Source: Chloroflexota bacterium
Lineage (GTDB): Bacteria > Chloroflexota > Dehalococcoidia > Tepidiformales > Tepidiformaceae
Length of the DNA stretch: 64,000 bases
Assembly: GCA_026705605.1 (NCBI GenBank)
Contig: JAPPAK010000007.1
Location: forward strand, 124,001-188,000
Direction: 5' to 3'
Part shown: positions 49,879 to 59,261 of the stretch, piece after piece
How positions within the stretch are numbered: position 1 is the stretch's first letter
Layout of the letters: each line of letters starts with the position of its first letter
Position numbers and translations under genes: made by a program
Notes under the pieces: generated by a model
The model's database searches: none
Told to the model about the DNA's origin: nothing
What the model saw: only the letters and a program-made list of their open reading frames with translations

Positions 49879-50337
49879 TTAGGGGGTTGTCGTTGCTTCG
49901 CGTTCGTCTATGTTCAGGGCTTCGCGCAGCACTTTCCAGCAGAGGAGGGCGCACTTCACCCGTACCGGGAACTGTGCCACACCCTGCAAGGCCTCGAGAT
50001 CGCCCAGCTCGGGATCGGGCTCGGCCGCGTCCACGAGTTGCGCCTCGAAGAGCTGCATGATCTTCCGCGCTTCGCCGATGGTGCCGCCACAGATGCGCTC
50101 CGTCATCATCGAGGCGCTGGACTGGCTGATCGAGCAACCCTGCCCCCGGAACGCCATCTCGCAGATGACGTCCCCCTCGACCGTGACGTCGAGCTCGATC
50201 TCGTCGCCGCAGACGGGGTTCGCACCCTCCGCCTGGTGCGTCGGCGCCTCCAGCGCCCCTGCGTTCCGGGGACGTCGGTAGTGATCGAGGATCACCTCGC
50301 GGTACAGCTCGTCAAACTGCGGTTCGGCTCTCGACAC
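49879..50337 (-). CDS. sufU: Fe-S assembly protein SufU
   Basis: The GTG at 50337 gives 152 residues and MSRAEPQFDELYREVILDHYRRPRN, the normal beginning; it overlaps sufS by 26 bases. The zinc-binding residues are in NPVCGDEIELDV, GQGCSISQSSASMM and RVKCALLCWKVL. SufU of the Gram-positive and Chloroflexi type is a zinc-dependent sulfurtransferase that takes sulfur from SufS. It belongs to the sufRCBDSU operon. Confidence 0.93.
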   Translation of the reverse strand: MSRAEPQFDELYREVILDHYRRPRNAGALEAPTHQAEGANPVCGDEIELDVTVEGDVICEMAFRGQGCSISQSSASMMTERICGGTIGEARKIMQLFEAQLVDAAEPDPELGDLEALQGVAQFPVRVKCALLCWKVLREALNIDEREATTTP

Positions 50338-51562
50338 GTCCAAATACCCGTTTCGCCTCGTCGAGCGCCTCAATGAGCGCATCGACTTCGCGTTCTTCGT
50401 TGTAGAGGTAGAAGCTCGCCCGGTTCGTGGCCGGAACGCTCAGGTGGCGCATCAGCAGCTGCGCGCAGTGGTGCCCGGCCCGGATCGCGACGCCGTACGC
50501 ATCGACGATCGTGCTGATGTCGTGCGGATGCACGCCGTCCACCTCGAAGCTGACCGCCCCGCCCCGCACCTCTACGTCGTGCGGACCGTGCACGGTGATG
50601 CCGCCCGACCCCTCCAGCGCCTCGATCGCGTAGGCCGTGATGCGCTTCTCGTGCTCGCGCACGTCCGCCATGCCGAGCGCGTCCAGGTAGTCGAGCGCCG
50701 CCCCGAAGGCGATGACGTCGGCGATGTTGGGAGTGCCTGCCTCGAACTTGTGCGGCCCCTCCGCCCACGTCGACCCTTCCGGCTTCACGATCGAAATCAT
50801 CTCGCCGCCGCCCAGGAAGGGCTCCATCTCCGCGAGCAGTCCCGCACGCGCCCAGAGGACGCCCACGCCCGTCGGCCCCAGCATCTTGTGCGCGGAGAAG
50901 GCGAACACGTCGCAGCCCAGCGCCTCGACGTCGACCGGCAGATGCGGAGCGCTCTGCGCCCCGTCGACGAGCAGCAGCGCGCCCGCCTCCCGTGCCATCT
51001 CGGCAATCTCCGCGATCGGGTTGATCGTGCCCAGCACGTTCGACATGTGCGTGACGCTCACGAGCTTCGTGCGTTCCCCGATGAGCGAGCGCAGCTCGTC
51101 GAGGTCGAGCTGCCCGGCAGCGTCGATGTCGGCGTAGCGGAGCTGGGCGCCCGTGCGCGCCGCCAGCAGTTGCCACGGCACGATGTTCGAGTGGTGCTCC
51201 ATTAGCGTGAGCACGATTTCGTCGCCCTCGCGCAGCTTCGCGTCGCCCCAGGCGCGCGCCACGAGGTTGATCGACTCGGTCGTGTTCCGCGTGAAGACGA
51301 TGTCCTCCGCGTTCCTCGCGCCGATGTGCCGGGCGGCCTTCGCCCGCACACCCTCGTACGCCTCCGTCGCCTCGACCGCGAGCGTGTGGATGCCGCGGTG
51401 GATGTTGGCGTTCTGCGTCTCGTAGTAGTGCGTGAGCGCATCGATCACCGCGCGCGGCTTCTGCGTCGTCGCGGCGTTGTCGAGGTAGACGAGCGCACGC
51501 CCGTTCACCTCCCGGCTAAGAATGGGGAAATCCTCCCGCAGCCGAGCCGTGTCGATGGTCAC
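50312..51562 (-). CDS. sufS: cysteine desulfurase SufS
   Basis: The GTG at 51562, overlapping the sufD stop by four bases, gives 416 residues. The much longer ORF in this frame is a read-through of sufD and sufB in the wrong frame. PLP-enzyme features: LDNAATTQKP at about residues 29-38, TRNTTESINLVA, THMSNVLG, and DVFAFSAHKMLGPTGVG with the Schiff-base Lys. The catalytic Cys loop reads IRAGHHCAQLLM. It is a group II desulfurase supplying sulfur to SufU and SufBCD. Confidence 0.96.
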   Translation of the reverse strand: MTIDTARLREDFPILSREVNGRALVYLDNAATTQKPRAVIDALTHYYETQNANIHRGIHTLAVEATEAYEGVRAKAARHIGARNAEDIVFTRNTTESINLVARAWGDAKLREGDEIVLTLMEHHSNIVPWQLLAARTGAQLRYADIDAAGQLDLDELRSLIGERTKLVSVTHMSNVLGTINPIAEIAEMAREAGALLLVDGAQSAPHLPVDVEALGCDVFAFSAHKMLGPTGVGVLWARAGLLAEMEPFLGGGEMISIVKPEGSTWAEGPHKFEAGTPNIADVIAFGAALDYLDALGMADVREHEKRITAYAIEALEGSGGITVHGPHDVEVRGGAVSFEVDGVHPHDISTIVDAYGVAIRAGHHCAQLLMRHLSVPATNRASFYLYNEEREVDALIEALDEAKRVFGRVESRTAV

Positions 51563-52842
51563 GAGCCCGCTCCCAGCGCCGTCAGCTTCGCCTCGACCAG
51601 CCCGCTCAGCTCCTCGCGTACACCCTCGGCGAGCGCGCTCCGGTCGAGCGGCTCCCCCAGGAAGCCCCGCACCAGCAGCCCCACCGCCCCCTCGCGCGTC
51701 AGCCCCCGCGACTGGATGTAGAACAGCTCTTCCTCGTCCACCGGTCCCGCCGTTGCGCCGTGGCTGACGCGCGTCACGTCGTTCGTGAGGATTTCGAGCA
51801 CGGGGTCGCTGTCCGCCTTGGCCGCCCGGCTCAGGAGCAGGTTGCGGTTCTCCTGGTTCGCGTCCGCCCGGCGCGCTCCCAGCCCCACCTTCGTGAGCCC
51901 GTAGTACACCGCCCGCGACTGCTCGCCCAGCGCCGACTTGAACAGCAGGTCGCTGCGCGTGTCCTCCGCCACATGGTCCTGGAGCGTGTAGAAGTCGACG
52001 TGCTCTTGCCCTGCCCCCACCGCGATGCCGTACATCTCGCTGCTGGACCCGCGTCCCTCCAGGGACGACGTGATGTGGCTCTTCACGAGGCGCCCGCCGG
52101 TCACGAGGCTCAGGCTGCGCACGTCCGCGTCCCGCTCCGTGATCGCCCGCTGTTCGCCGAAGACGCGTGTCCGCGCGCCCCAGCGGTGCAGCGACGTGTA
52201 GTTCACGACCGCCCCCGGCCCGACCAGCAGCTCGACCGCGGGCAGGACCGCGAGCGGCTCGTCCCCCGACCGGTATTCCTCGATAACCGTCAGGCGGCTG
52301 TTCACGCCCGCCACGATCAGCGTGTGCGGCGTCGCCAGCGTCCCCGCTTCGGAGTACTCCCGCGTGAGCCGCACCGGCTCCGCGATCTCCGCGTTCGCCT
52401 TCGTCTGGATGAGCACCCCCCCGCGCAGGAAGGCGTAGTGCAGCGCCGTCAGCCGGTCGCCATCGACCGCCACCGCTTCGCCCAGCCGCTCGAGCGCCCC
52501 CTCCGGAACCTCGCCGAAGTCTGTCAGCGTCAGCCCGTCTATGGATGGACCCCGCCCGGCGGTGGCGCCGTCGCGCAGGAGCAGTGCTCCCGCGGGGAGA
52601 GCTTCGTCCCAGGCTTCTGACGCCGTGCCCGGAGGCGAAAAGCCCTCGAGGTCGAGCGCAGCCGGGTCGACGTACTTCCACGGACGGTCGAGCGCCGGCG
52701 ATGGCATGGCTAGCGTGTCGAGCGCCGAGGCCCCGCTCGCGCGAAGCCTCCCGACGGCCTCCCCGTCGCCGAGCGCCTCGCCGAGGGCGCGGCTCGCCTC
52801 GGTCGTAAGGAGCGAGACGGCGGTGCTCGGGGCTGATGTCAT
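51559..52842 (-). CDS. sufD: Fe-S cluster assembly protein SufD
   Basis: A 427-residue right-handed beta-helix protein. WKYVDPAALDLEGF is the usual Trp-containing N-terminal region. Features in the core include GPGAVVNYTSLHRWG and QEHVDFYTLQDHVAEDTRSD. The C-terminal LFYIQSRGLTREGAVGLLVRGFL is shared with SufB and contacts SufC. It forms the SufBC2D scaffold. It is separated from sufB by 84 bases without a visible terminator. Confidence 0.95.
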   Translation of the reverse strand: MTSAPSTAVSLLTTEASRALGEALGDGEAVGRLRASGASALDTLAMPSPALDRPWKYVDPAALDLEGFSPPGTASEAWDEALPAGALLLRDGATAGRGPSIDGLTLTDFGEVPEGALERLGEAVAVDGDRLTALHYAFLRGGVLIQTKANAEIAEPVRLTREYSEAGTLATPHTLIVAGVNSRLTVIEEYRSGDEPLAVLPAVELLVGPGAVVNYTSLHRWGARTRVFGEQRAITERDADVRSLSLVTGGRLVKSHITSSLEGRGSSSEMYGIAVGAGQEHVDFYTLQDHVAEDTRSDLLFKSALGEQSRAVYYGLTKVGLGARRADANQENRNLLLSRAAKADSDPVLEILTNDVTRVSHGATAGPVDEEELFYIQSRGLTREGAVGLLVRGFLGEPLDRSALAEGVREELSGLVEAKLTALGAGS

Positions 52843-52926
52843 GCGGTTCGCACTCCTTTTCAGGCGCGGTGCGCAGGCGATCGCCGTCTCCGGCTCCGCC
52901 TCGCGCGGCGCTGTTCGCGTGCCGGC

Positions 52927-54336
<1,410 letters not shown>

Positions 54337-54350
54337 GGCTTGTCTCCTGT

Positions 54351-55109
54351 TCAGGCCGGCGACGCGGCCGCTTCGATGGTGTCGTACCCGCTCTCCTCGA
54401 GCTCTTCGGCGAGCTCGGGACCGCCCGAGCGCACGATGCGCCCGTCGATCAGCACGTGTACGAACTGTGGCTTGATGTAGTTGAGCAGCCGCTGATAGTG
54501 CGTGATCAGCAGCAGGCCCATGTTCTCGTGCATCAGCGCATTCACGCCGTCCGCGACCGTCCGCAGGGCGTCGATGTCGAGCCCCGAATCCGTCTCGTCC
54601 AGCACCGCCATGCGCGGCTGCAGCATCGCCAGCTGCAGCATCTCGGCGCGCTTCTTCTCGCCGCCGCTGAACCCGTCGTTCAGGTAGCGGCGTGCGAAGT
54701 CGCGGTCCACCTTCAGCAGCTCCATCTTCTGGAACAGCTCCTGGCGGAACTCCCGCACGGGAACGTCCTCGCCGCGGACGGCGTTCACCGCCTGCCGCAG
54801 AAAGTTCACGACCGTCACGCCCGGGACCGCCACCGGGTACTGGAAGGCGAGGAAGAGGCCTCGCCGTGCGCGCTCGTCCGGGGCCATCCCGTCGAGCGCC
54901 TGCCCGAGGAAGCGGACCTCGCCGCCCGTTACCTCGTAGCGGGGGTTGCCCATGAGCGTGTTCGCGAGCGTGCTCTTGCCGGAGCCGTTCGGCCCCATGA
55001 TGGCGTGCACCTCGCCCGGGCGGATCGTCAGGTTGAGCCCGGTGAGGATCTCGTTGCCCGCCACGTTGGCGCGCAGCGCGTCGATTTCGAGAAGCGGTGC
55101 TTCGGTCAT
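54351..55109 (-). CDS. sufC: Fe-S cluster assembly ATPase SufC
   Basis: A 252-residue ABC-type ATPase. Walker A is [12 protein letters not shown] (about residues 39-50), the signature is [16 protein letters not shown], Walker B is [16 protein letters not shown], and the switch His is in [10 protein letters not shown]. It powers rearrangement of the SufBC2D complex. Its start overlaps the SufR stop by four bases, so the regulator and the first structural gene are co-translated. Confidence 0.97.
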   Translation of the reverse strand: MTEAPLLEIDALRANVAGNEILTGLNLTIRPGEVHAIMGPNGSGKSTLANTLMGNPRYEVTGGEVRFLGQALDGMAPDERARRGLFLAFQYPVAVPGVTVVNFLRQAVNAVRGEDVPVREFRQELFQKMELLKVDRDFARRYLNDGFSGGEKKRAEMLQLAMLQPRMAVLDETDSGLDIDALRTVADGVNALMHENMGLLLITHYQRLLNYIKPQFVHVLIDGRIVRSGGPELAEELEESGYDTIEAAASPA

Positions 55110-55777
55110 GCGTTTCCTTCGGTGGCGTCGCTCACGGCGGCGCCTTCGTGTTCAGGTTCGGTATTCAGCTTCACGCGGTACTCGCAGCAGAGCGCACCGT
55201 CCACGATGCGTTCGATCTGTTCCACGTCCTTGCCGATCAGCAGACTGATCGCCTGCCGGTCGGCCTCGCAGGGCAGCCGCGAAAGCTCCGCCGCCTGCGG
55301 ATACGGGCAGCACGAGTTGACGAGGTGGAAGCCATCCTCTTCGGCCCGCCACGTCTCCAGGATGCCCTCGCGACGAAGACTCTCGGTCACGTGCTCGATG
55401 AGGTCCTCGCCGTCTTCCGACCCGGCCACTTCGTCCCGGTGTCGCTCGGCAAGCGAGGCCGCGACGCCCGTCGCCACCGCCTCGTCGATGTGCTCCTTGC
55501 CAAGCCACCCCAGCACGCGCGCGAACAGGTCCGCGTACGCGGGCGGGGCCTCCCCCGCCCCCTTTGCCGTGGGGTACCAGCTCAGGTAGGGCCGGCCCGT
55601 CGCCTGCTTCACCGGGCGCGACTCGATGAGCTCGTCCGCGCGCAGATGGTCGAGGTGGCGCCGGATTGCCGCGGGCTTCACGCCCAGCGCATCCGCCACT
55701 TCCTCCACGCGCGCGCCGTGGTGCTCGACGACATAATCGAACACGCGCTCCCGGGTCCCGTGCAGGTGCGGTTCCAT
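55106..55777 (-). CDS. sufR: SufR-like Fe-S sensing transcriptional regulator
   Basis: ATG 55777 gives 223 residues; the ORF extends upstream past the promoter. The N-terminus is a winged helix ([20 protein letters not shown], then [13 protein letters not shown]). The C-terminal region contains [20 protein letters not shown] and GALCCEYRV, the cysteine-rich region that binds an Fe-S cluster in SufR. Such proteins repress suf when clusters are plentiful. It heads the suf operon, and a GAGGG/CCCTC inverted repeat lies between its -35 and -10 boxes. Confidence 0.9.
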   Translation of the reverse strand: MEPHLHGTRERVFDYVVEHHGARVEEVADALGVKPAAIRRHLDHLRADELIESRPVKQATGRPYLSWYPTAKGAGEAPPAYADLFARVLGWLGKEHIDEAVATGVAASLAERHRDEVAGSEDGEDLIEHVTESLRREGILETWRAEEDGFHLVNSCCPYPQAAELSRLPCEADRQAISLLIGKDVEQIERIVDGALCCEYRVKLNTEPEHEGAAVSDATEGNA

Positions 55778-55783
55778 GCCTCG

Positions 55784-55812
55784 ATCGTAGGAGGGACGGC
55801 CCTCACAGGCAA
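55784..55812 (-). promoter_or_regulatory. suf operon promoter with operator in the spacer
   Basis: On the minus strand TTGCCT and TACGAT are exactly 17 bases apart, and TACGAT ends six bases before the sufR ATG, implying a leaderless message. The spacer holds the inverted repeat GAGGG-N4-CCCTC (55791-55804). An A-rich stretch just upstream of -35 looks like an UP element. Autoregulation by SufR is a direct inference. Confidence 0.7.
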
Positions 55813-55920
55813 GGGTTTTTCGATCATTTTGTAGCGAAAGTTCCGACGGCTGGCCCGCCGTCGCCGGCGATACCCTCCTCGTCCCGGTCGGCTTCGGCGA
55901 TCCCGGCTTCCTGCTCGCCC

Positions 55921-57021
55921 TCAGATTCCCCCGCTGAGCGCCTCTAGCGCCTCCGTCCAGCAAGGCCCCACCCGCTCCCACCCGAACCGCCCCGCCGATG
56001 CCCGCACCGCCGCCCTGTCCGCCTCGCTCGGTGGCGACGCAATCGCCGCCCGCGTAAGCGCCAGCAGTTCCGCCTCCTTCTCGTAGAGGCACCGTTTCTG
56101 TAGGTCGTCCGGCACGAGCGCCGGGTAGTTGTAGCGACGCGGCGCAATTGGCAGGCACCCGCACCACATCGCCTCGACCGTCGAGATACCGAAGAACTCG
56201 TGACGCGTGCTACTGATGCTGATATCCGCCTCCCACAGCAGCCGCGCGTACCCCGCCCGCCCCTCCACCGGTCCGAACTGCACGAGCCGCTCCCCCAGCC
56301 GTGCCGGCAGCTCCTCCATCGCCGCGCTCGGGTTGTCGCCCCGCTCCCCCGCCACCGCCACGCGAAAGTCGTGCCCCTCTTCCGCCAGCGTTGACACCGT
56401 CCGCACGAACGCCTCCGGCGACTTGTCGAACTCCCAGCGATGGTTCCACAGGATCAGCGGACTCCCGCCCCGTGGCGTATCCGCCCCCTCGCCCAGCGAC
56501 CCCAGGTCCACCCCGACGGGCAGCACCGTGCTCTTCCCCCGGATCGCCTCGATCCCCCCGACCGTCAGCCAGTTGTTCGGCTGCCGCTCGAGTTGCTCCA
56601 GCGCCCCCAGGAAGTCCTGCCGGTGGTGCTCCGAGTTGAACGCGACGCGATCTGCCGCCAACGCCGACAGGTAGTTGATCTGCCCGAACCACGAGTTCAG
56701 CTTCGTCCCCCGCAGCCGCGGGTACGTCAGCTGGTTCTCGTGCATGAACAGGAGCACCGGCGTCCGCTCGAACCGCGGCCGCGTCAACGCCAGGAACGCC
56801 GGCAAATCCAGCATGTCGCTGACCAGCAGGAAGTCGAACTCCCCGGCCACCTCCGCCGCCTGCCCCGCCAGCACCTGCGCCCCCAACCGCATCCGCCGCC
56901 GCCACTCCCGCCCCGGCAGTGTCAGCAGCTCAAACTCGTGCCCCCCATGCGCCACCAGCCCCTCCGCGAACCCACGGTGGCTCCCTCCGAAGAACGGCTC
57001 CACGAACAACCCACGCGCCAT
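55921..57021 (-). CDS. tRNA-queuosine alpha-mannosyltransferase-like glycosyltransferase (DUF3524 N-terminal domain)
   Basis: A 366-residue GT4-fold protein. The N-terminal VEPFFGGSHRGFAEGLVAHG, LVSDMLDLPAFLALTRPR and MHENQLTYPRLRG follow the DUF3524 domain of eukaryotic QTMAN/GTDC1. NSEHHRQDFLGAL and VLPVGVDLGSL continue the match. The C-terminal glycosyltransferase domain has the EX7E motif in EFFGISTVEAM. The family adds mannose to queuosine in tRNA-Asp in animals; the bacterial reaction is an inference. No queuosine genes are adjacent. Confidence 0.75.
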   Translation of the reverse strand: MARGLFVEPFFGGSHRGFAEGLVAHGGHEFELLTLPGREWRRRMRLGAQVLAGQAAEVAGEFDFLLVSDMLDLPAFLALTRPRFERTPVLLFMHENQLTYPRLRGTKLNSWFGQINYLSALAADRVAFNSEHHRQDFLGALEQLERQPNNWLTVGGIEAIRGKSTVLPVGVDLGSLGEGADTPRGGSPLILWNHRWEFDKSPEAFVRTVSTLAEEGHDFRVAVAGERGDNPSAAMEELPARLGERLVQFGPVEGRAGYARLLWEADISISSTRHEFFGISTVEAMWCGCLPIAPRRYNYPALVPDDLQKRCLYEKEAELLALTRAAIASPPSEADRAAVRASAGRFGWERVGPCWTEALEALSGGI

Positions 57022-57031
57022 GCCGAAAAGG

Positions 57032-57799
57032 CTACAAGACGACTCGATCCCAGTTCGGCGTGTCTGCTAGGGATGAAAGCCTGACGGGGGCTTTGAGCCC
57101 ATAGTGGGCCGCGACCATCTTGACGAGCTCGAGAAACCAGGAGCCTGCCTCTGGAGTGACGATCACTTCCTTGATGAGCACATCCACATCGATCTGTCGG
57201 CTGACCCCGGGCCGCTCATACGACTCCGGCGACTTGTCAACTTCCCCATCCTTCATGGGGATGTGGCTGTAGTAGGCTCTCACCTCAGCCTCGTGCTCGT
57301 AGCCCTTCCGCTTCACTAGAGCCCGGGTAAAGAAAGCTAAGTCATCGATAATGTCAGATTTATAATCGATGTATTGAACAGGTGATATGAATACCGGTTG
57401 ACCTCCCTTGAAGCAATTGATGAGGGATGAGACGTTCGACTTGATCGCAATCCCTTCACCACCACCAGCATAGAGCTTCCACATCGCGAAAGACTCTGTT
57501 TCACCTTGGAACCAGCAATTGACAACAAATGAACGTCTGTTTTTTCGGTTCAGGTCCAAGAAATCTTTGAGGGCGGAAGCCCGATCTTCGGGTGTATCTT
57601 CCTCGTACTGCAAAATATCGGCGACAAGATCAACGTTCGCGTCGGGGAAGGAACCCTCGAACGAATCCTGAAGGTTGGCCAAGCTTGGGAAGAAGAGTGT
57701 GCGGGTGTGGAGTATTGCCACGAACTTCGCGAAGCTCATGTATCTCCACAGGACCGCGTCACCCGGAAGGTATCCAATCGGCTTTGGGGATACGTACAT
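57032..57799 (-). CDS. DUF2971 family protein
   Basis: A 255-residue protein from an ATG preceded by GGAGGAGG. LWRYMSFAKFVAILHTRTLFFPSLANLQDSFEG at about residues 17-49 and NCWFQGETESFAMWKLYAGGGEGIAIKS at 94-121 are the two conserved blocks of DUF2971. The fold is probably related to ADP-ribosyltransferases or other small catalytic domains, and members occur in variable islands, so a defence role has been suspected. Base composition is clearly lower in G+C than both neighbours. It has its own promoter. Horizontal acquisition is likely. Confidence 0.8.
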   Translation of the reverse strand: MYVSPKPIGYLPGDAVLWRYMSFAKFVAILHTRTLFFPSLANLQDSFEGSFPDANVDLVADILQYEEDTPEDRASALKDFLDLNRKNRRSFVVNCWFQGETESFAMWKLYAGGGEGIAIKSNVSSLINCFKGGQPVFISPVQYIDYKSDIIDDLAFFTRALVKRKGYEHEAEVRAYYSHIPMKDGEVDKSPESYERPGVSRQIDVDVLIKEVIVTPEAGSWFLELVKMVAAHYGLKAPVRLSSLADTPNWDRVVL

Positions 57800-57839
57800 A
57801 GCTGGGCCTCCTCCGGATCGGAACCGCGAGGGATGCCCA

Positions 57840-57868
57840 AAAGTAGCACATGCGTTCCGAAATGTCAG
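57840..57868 (-). promoter_or_regulatory. promoter of the DUF2971 gene
   Basis: CTGACA (five of six -35 matches) and TACTTT are spaced 17 bases on the minus strand. A leader of about 35 bases with GGAGGAGG follows. Unlike many neighbours, this gene therefore has a classical leadered start. Confidence 0.55.
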
Positions 57869-57897
57869 CTTGCTGACCGCCTGCCGCTAGCTGGCCC

Positions 57898-58287
57898 CTA
57901 CAGGTCCCCGCGCTCGGCCAGCTTCTCGACAATCTCCAGCAACTCCCGGTCGCTCTCGTCCACTTCCTTGTACTGCGAGACGCAGTAGCCCCCGTACTTC
58001 TCAACCAGGTACCAGTCGTCGTCGATGATCACGTCCGGCGTCGGGTCCACGCGCGGGTGCTTGTCGAAACACCCGTCGACCCATTCCGAGAGCCCGTGCC
58101 GCTCCACCGTGCGCTCGCTGTACAGCTGCCCCCCGGCCGACCACACGTAGATGCTGTGCCCCGCGTCCTTGATCCGCTCCATCGCCTCGTGCGCCCCCGG
58201 GCGCAGCGAGCTCATGTCCTTCGTCGTGTAGACCAGCGTGTGGTCCACGTCGAAGTAGACGTTCAGGGAGCGGGTCGCTTCCGTCAT
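57898..58287 (-). CDS. HAD-like hydrolase
   Basis: A 129-residue compact HAD-fold protein. Motif I is FDVDHTLVY (nucleophile Asp at about residue 13), motif II the Ser in IYVWSAGGQLY, and motif IV the DDDW acidic cluster in VIIDDDWYLV. No cap domain fits in this length, so the substrate may be large, such as a phosphoprotein or nucleic-acid end. The next gene follows after ten bases and both may share a message. The substrate is unknown. Confidence 0.75.
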   Translation of the reverse strand: MTEATRSLNVYFDVDHTLVYTTKDMSSLRPGAHEAMERIKDAGHSIYVWSAGGQLYSERTVERHGLSEWVDGCFDKHPRVDPTPDVIIDDDWYLVEKYGGYCVSQYKEVDESDRELLEIVEKLAERGDL

Positions 58288-58297
58288 GGGGTGGGCG

Positions 58298-58720
58298 CTA
58301 CGCCTCGGCGATCGTCAGGCCCCACACCGGCCGGTAGCGCCACGTGCGGATGCCCTTGTAGCGGATGCCGTGCTTCCGGCAGAGCTTCTTCGCCTGCTGC
58401 ACCTGCCCCGCGGGCACGTACAGCAGCAGATCGCCCATCTTCGAGAACGGCAGCCACTTCTTCTCCGCCTGCTCGTCCGTCATCGTGTCCACCGTCTCGA
58501 CCTGCGCCATGAACTCCAGCCACTGCCCCGGGCGCCGCACGACCACGATGTCCGGGTAGAGCGGCTCACCTTCCCATTCCCCCACCGACATGGACGGCTC
58601 GGGGTCGTTCAGGAGCGTCTCCAGTTGGGGGTGGTCCTCGCTCGGGTAGGGGAAGCGCGTTTGCGCGATCTCCGCGACCGTGCCCGTGTGACGCTGATCC
58701 CGCAGCTCCTTGACCGGCAC
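58298..58720 (-). CDS. protein of unknown function
   Basis: A 140-residue soluble protein from ATG 58720. The middle is strand-rich (EPLYPDIVVVRRPGQWLEFMAQVETVD), followed by KKWLPFSKMGDLLLYVPAGQVQQAKKLCRKHGI. This resembles the strand-helix pattern of small nuclease-like or CoA-binding proteins that read PDI....E.K-type cores (PDIVVVR ... QVET). That would place it near the restriction-endonuclease-like fold seen in plasmid and archaeal proteins, which is speculative. It lies 10-14 bases from its neighbours on each side. Confidence 0.6.
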   Translation of the reverse strand: MPVKELRDQRHTGTVAEIAQTRFPYPSEDHPQLETLLNDPEPSMSVGEWEGEPLYPDIVVVRRPGQWLEFMAQVETVDTMTDEQAEKKWLPFSKMGDLLLYVPAGQVQQAKKLCRKHGIRYKGIRTWRYRPVWGLTIAEA

Positions 58721-58734
58721 CGGCGACTCCTTCC

Positions 58735-59259
58735 CTACTCCAGGATCACGAGGGTCTCGCCCTCGGACACCTGCGCGCCCTCGCTCACCGTCACCTCTTT
58801 CACGGTTCCGGCCTTGGGCGCGTTGATCTCGTTCTCCATCTTCATCGCTTCGAGGACGAGCAGCAGTTGACCCGCTTCCACGGCGTCGCCCGCCTGCACC
58901 TCGATCCGGAGCACCTTACCCGATAGCTGCGCCGCCACGCCTCCCGGTACGTTCGAGACCGCGGGAGCGCCGCCGCCTGCCGCCGCGCTCGCTGCCCGTG
59001 GCGTGGGTCGCGCCGGACCACCGCCCAGCCGCCCCTCGTATTCGAGCGTGAACGGCCGGTGGTCGACCTCGATCGCCATGCCGGATTCGCGCGCGTCCTC
59101 GTCGGGAAGCGCCACGCGGTAGCTCACCGCACCCGCCGTGACCGTGTCGTACGCGTCGCCGCGCGCGATCGTGACGGGGAACTCCTCGCCGTCGACGACA
59201 ACCGTGTCGCCGCGTACTTCGACCTCGTAGGTGCGTCCGCCGATCGTGACCGTCGCCAT
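58735..59259 (-). CDS. biotin carboxyl carrier protein subunit (1.3S/AccB-like)
   Basis: The start ATG 59259, two bases after the 5S stop, gives 174 residues. The C-terminal 75 residues form a biotinyl domain with EAMKMENEI, the Lys that receives biotin, and the hairpin VTVSEGAQVSEGETLVIL. The N-terminal 90 residues are a beta-rich domain (YEVEVRGDTVVVDGEEFPV, VDHRPFTLEYEG) of the kind in acyl-CoA carboxylase alpha subunits and glutaconyl-CoA decarboxylase gamma. A Pro/Ala linker joins them. It would carry carboxyl groups between the neighbouring subunits. Confidence 0.92.
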   Translation of the reverse strand: MATVTIGGRTYEVEVRGDTVVVDGEEFPVTIARGDAYDTVTAGAVSYRVALPDEDARESGMAIEVDHRPFTLEYEGRLGGGPARPTPRAASAAAGGGAPAVSNVPGGVAAQLSGKVLRIEVQAGDAVEAGQLLLVLEAMKMENEINAPKAGTVKEVTVSEGAQVSEGETLVILE

Positions 59260-59261
59260 CG

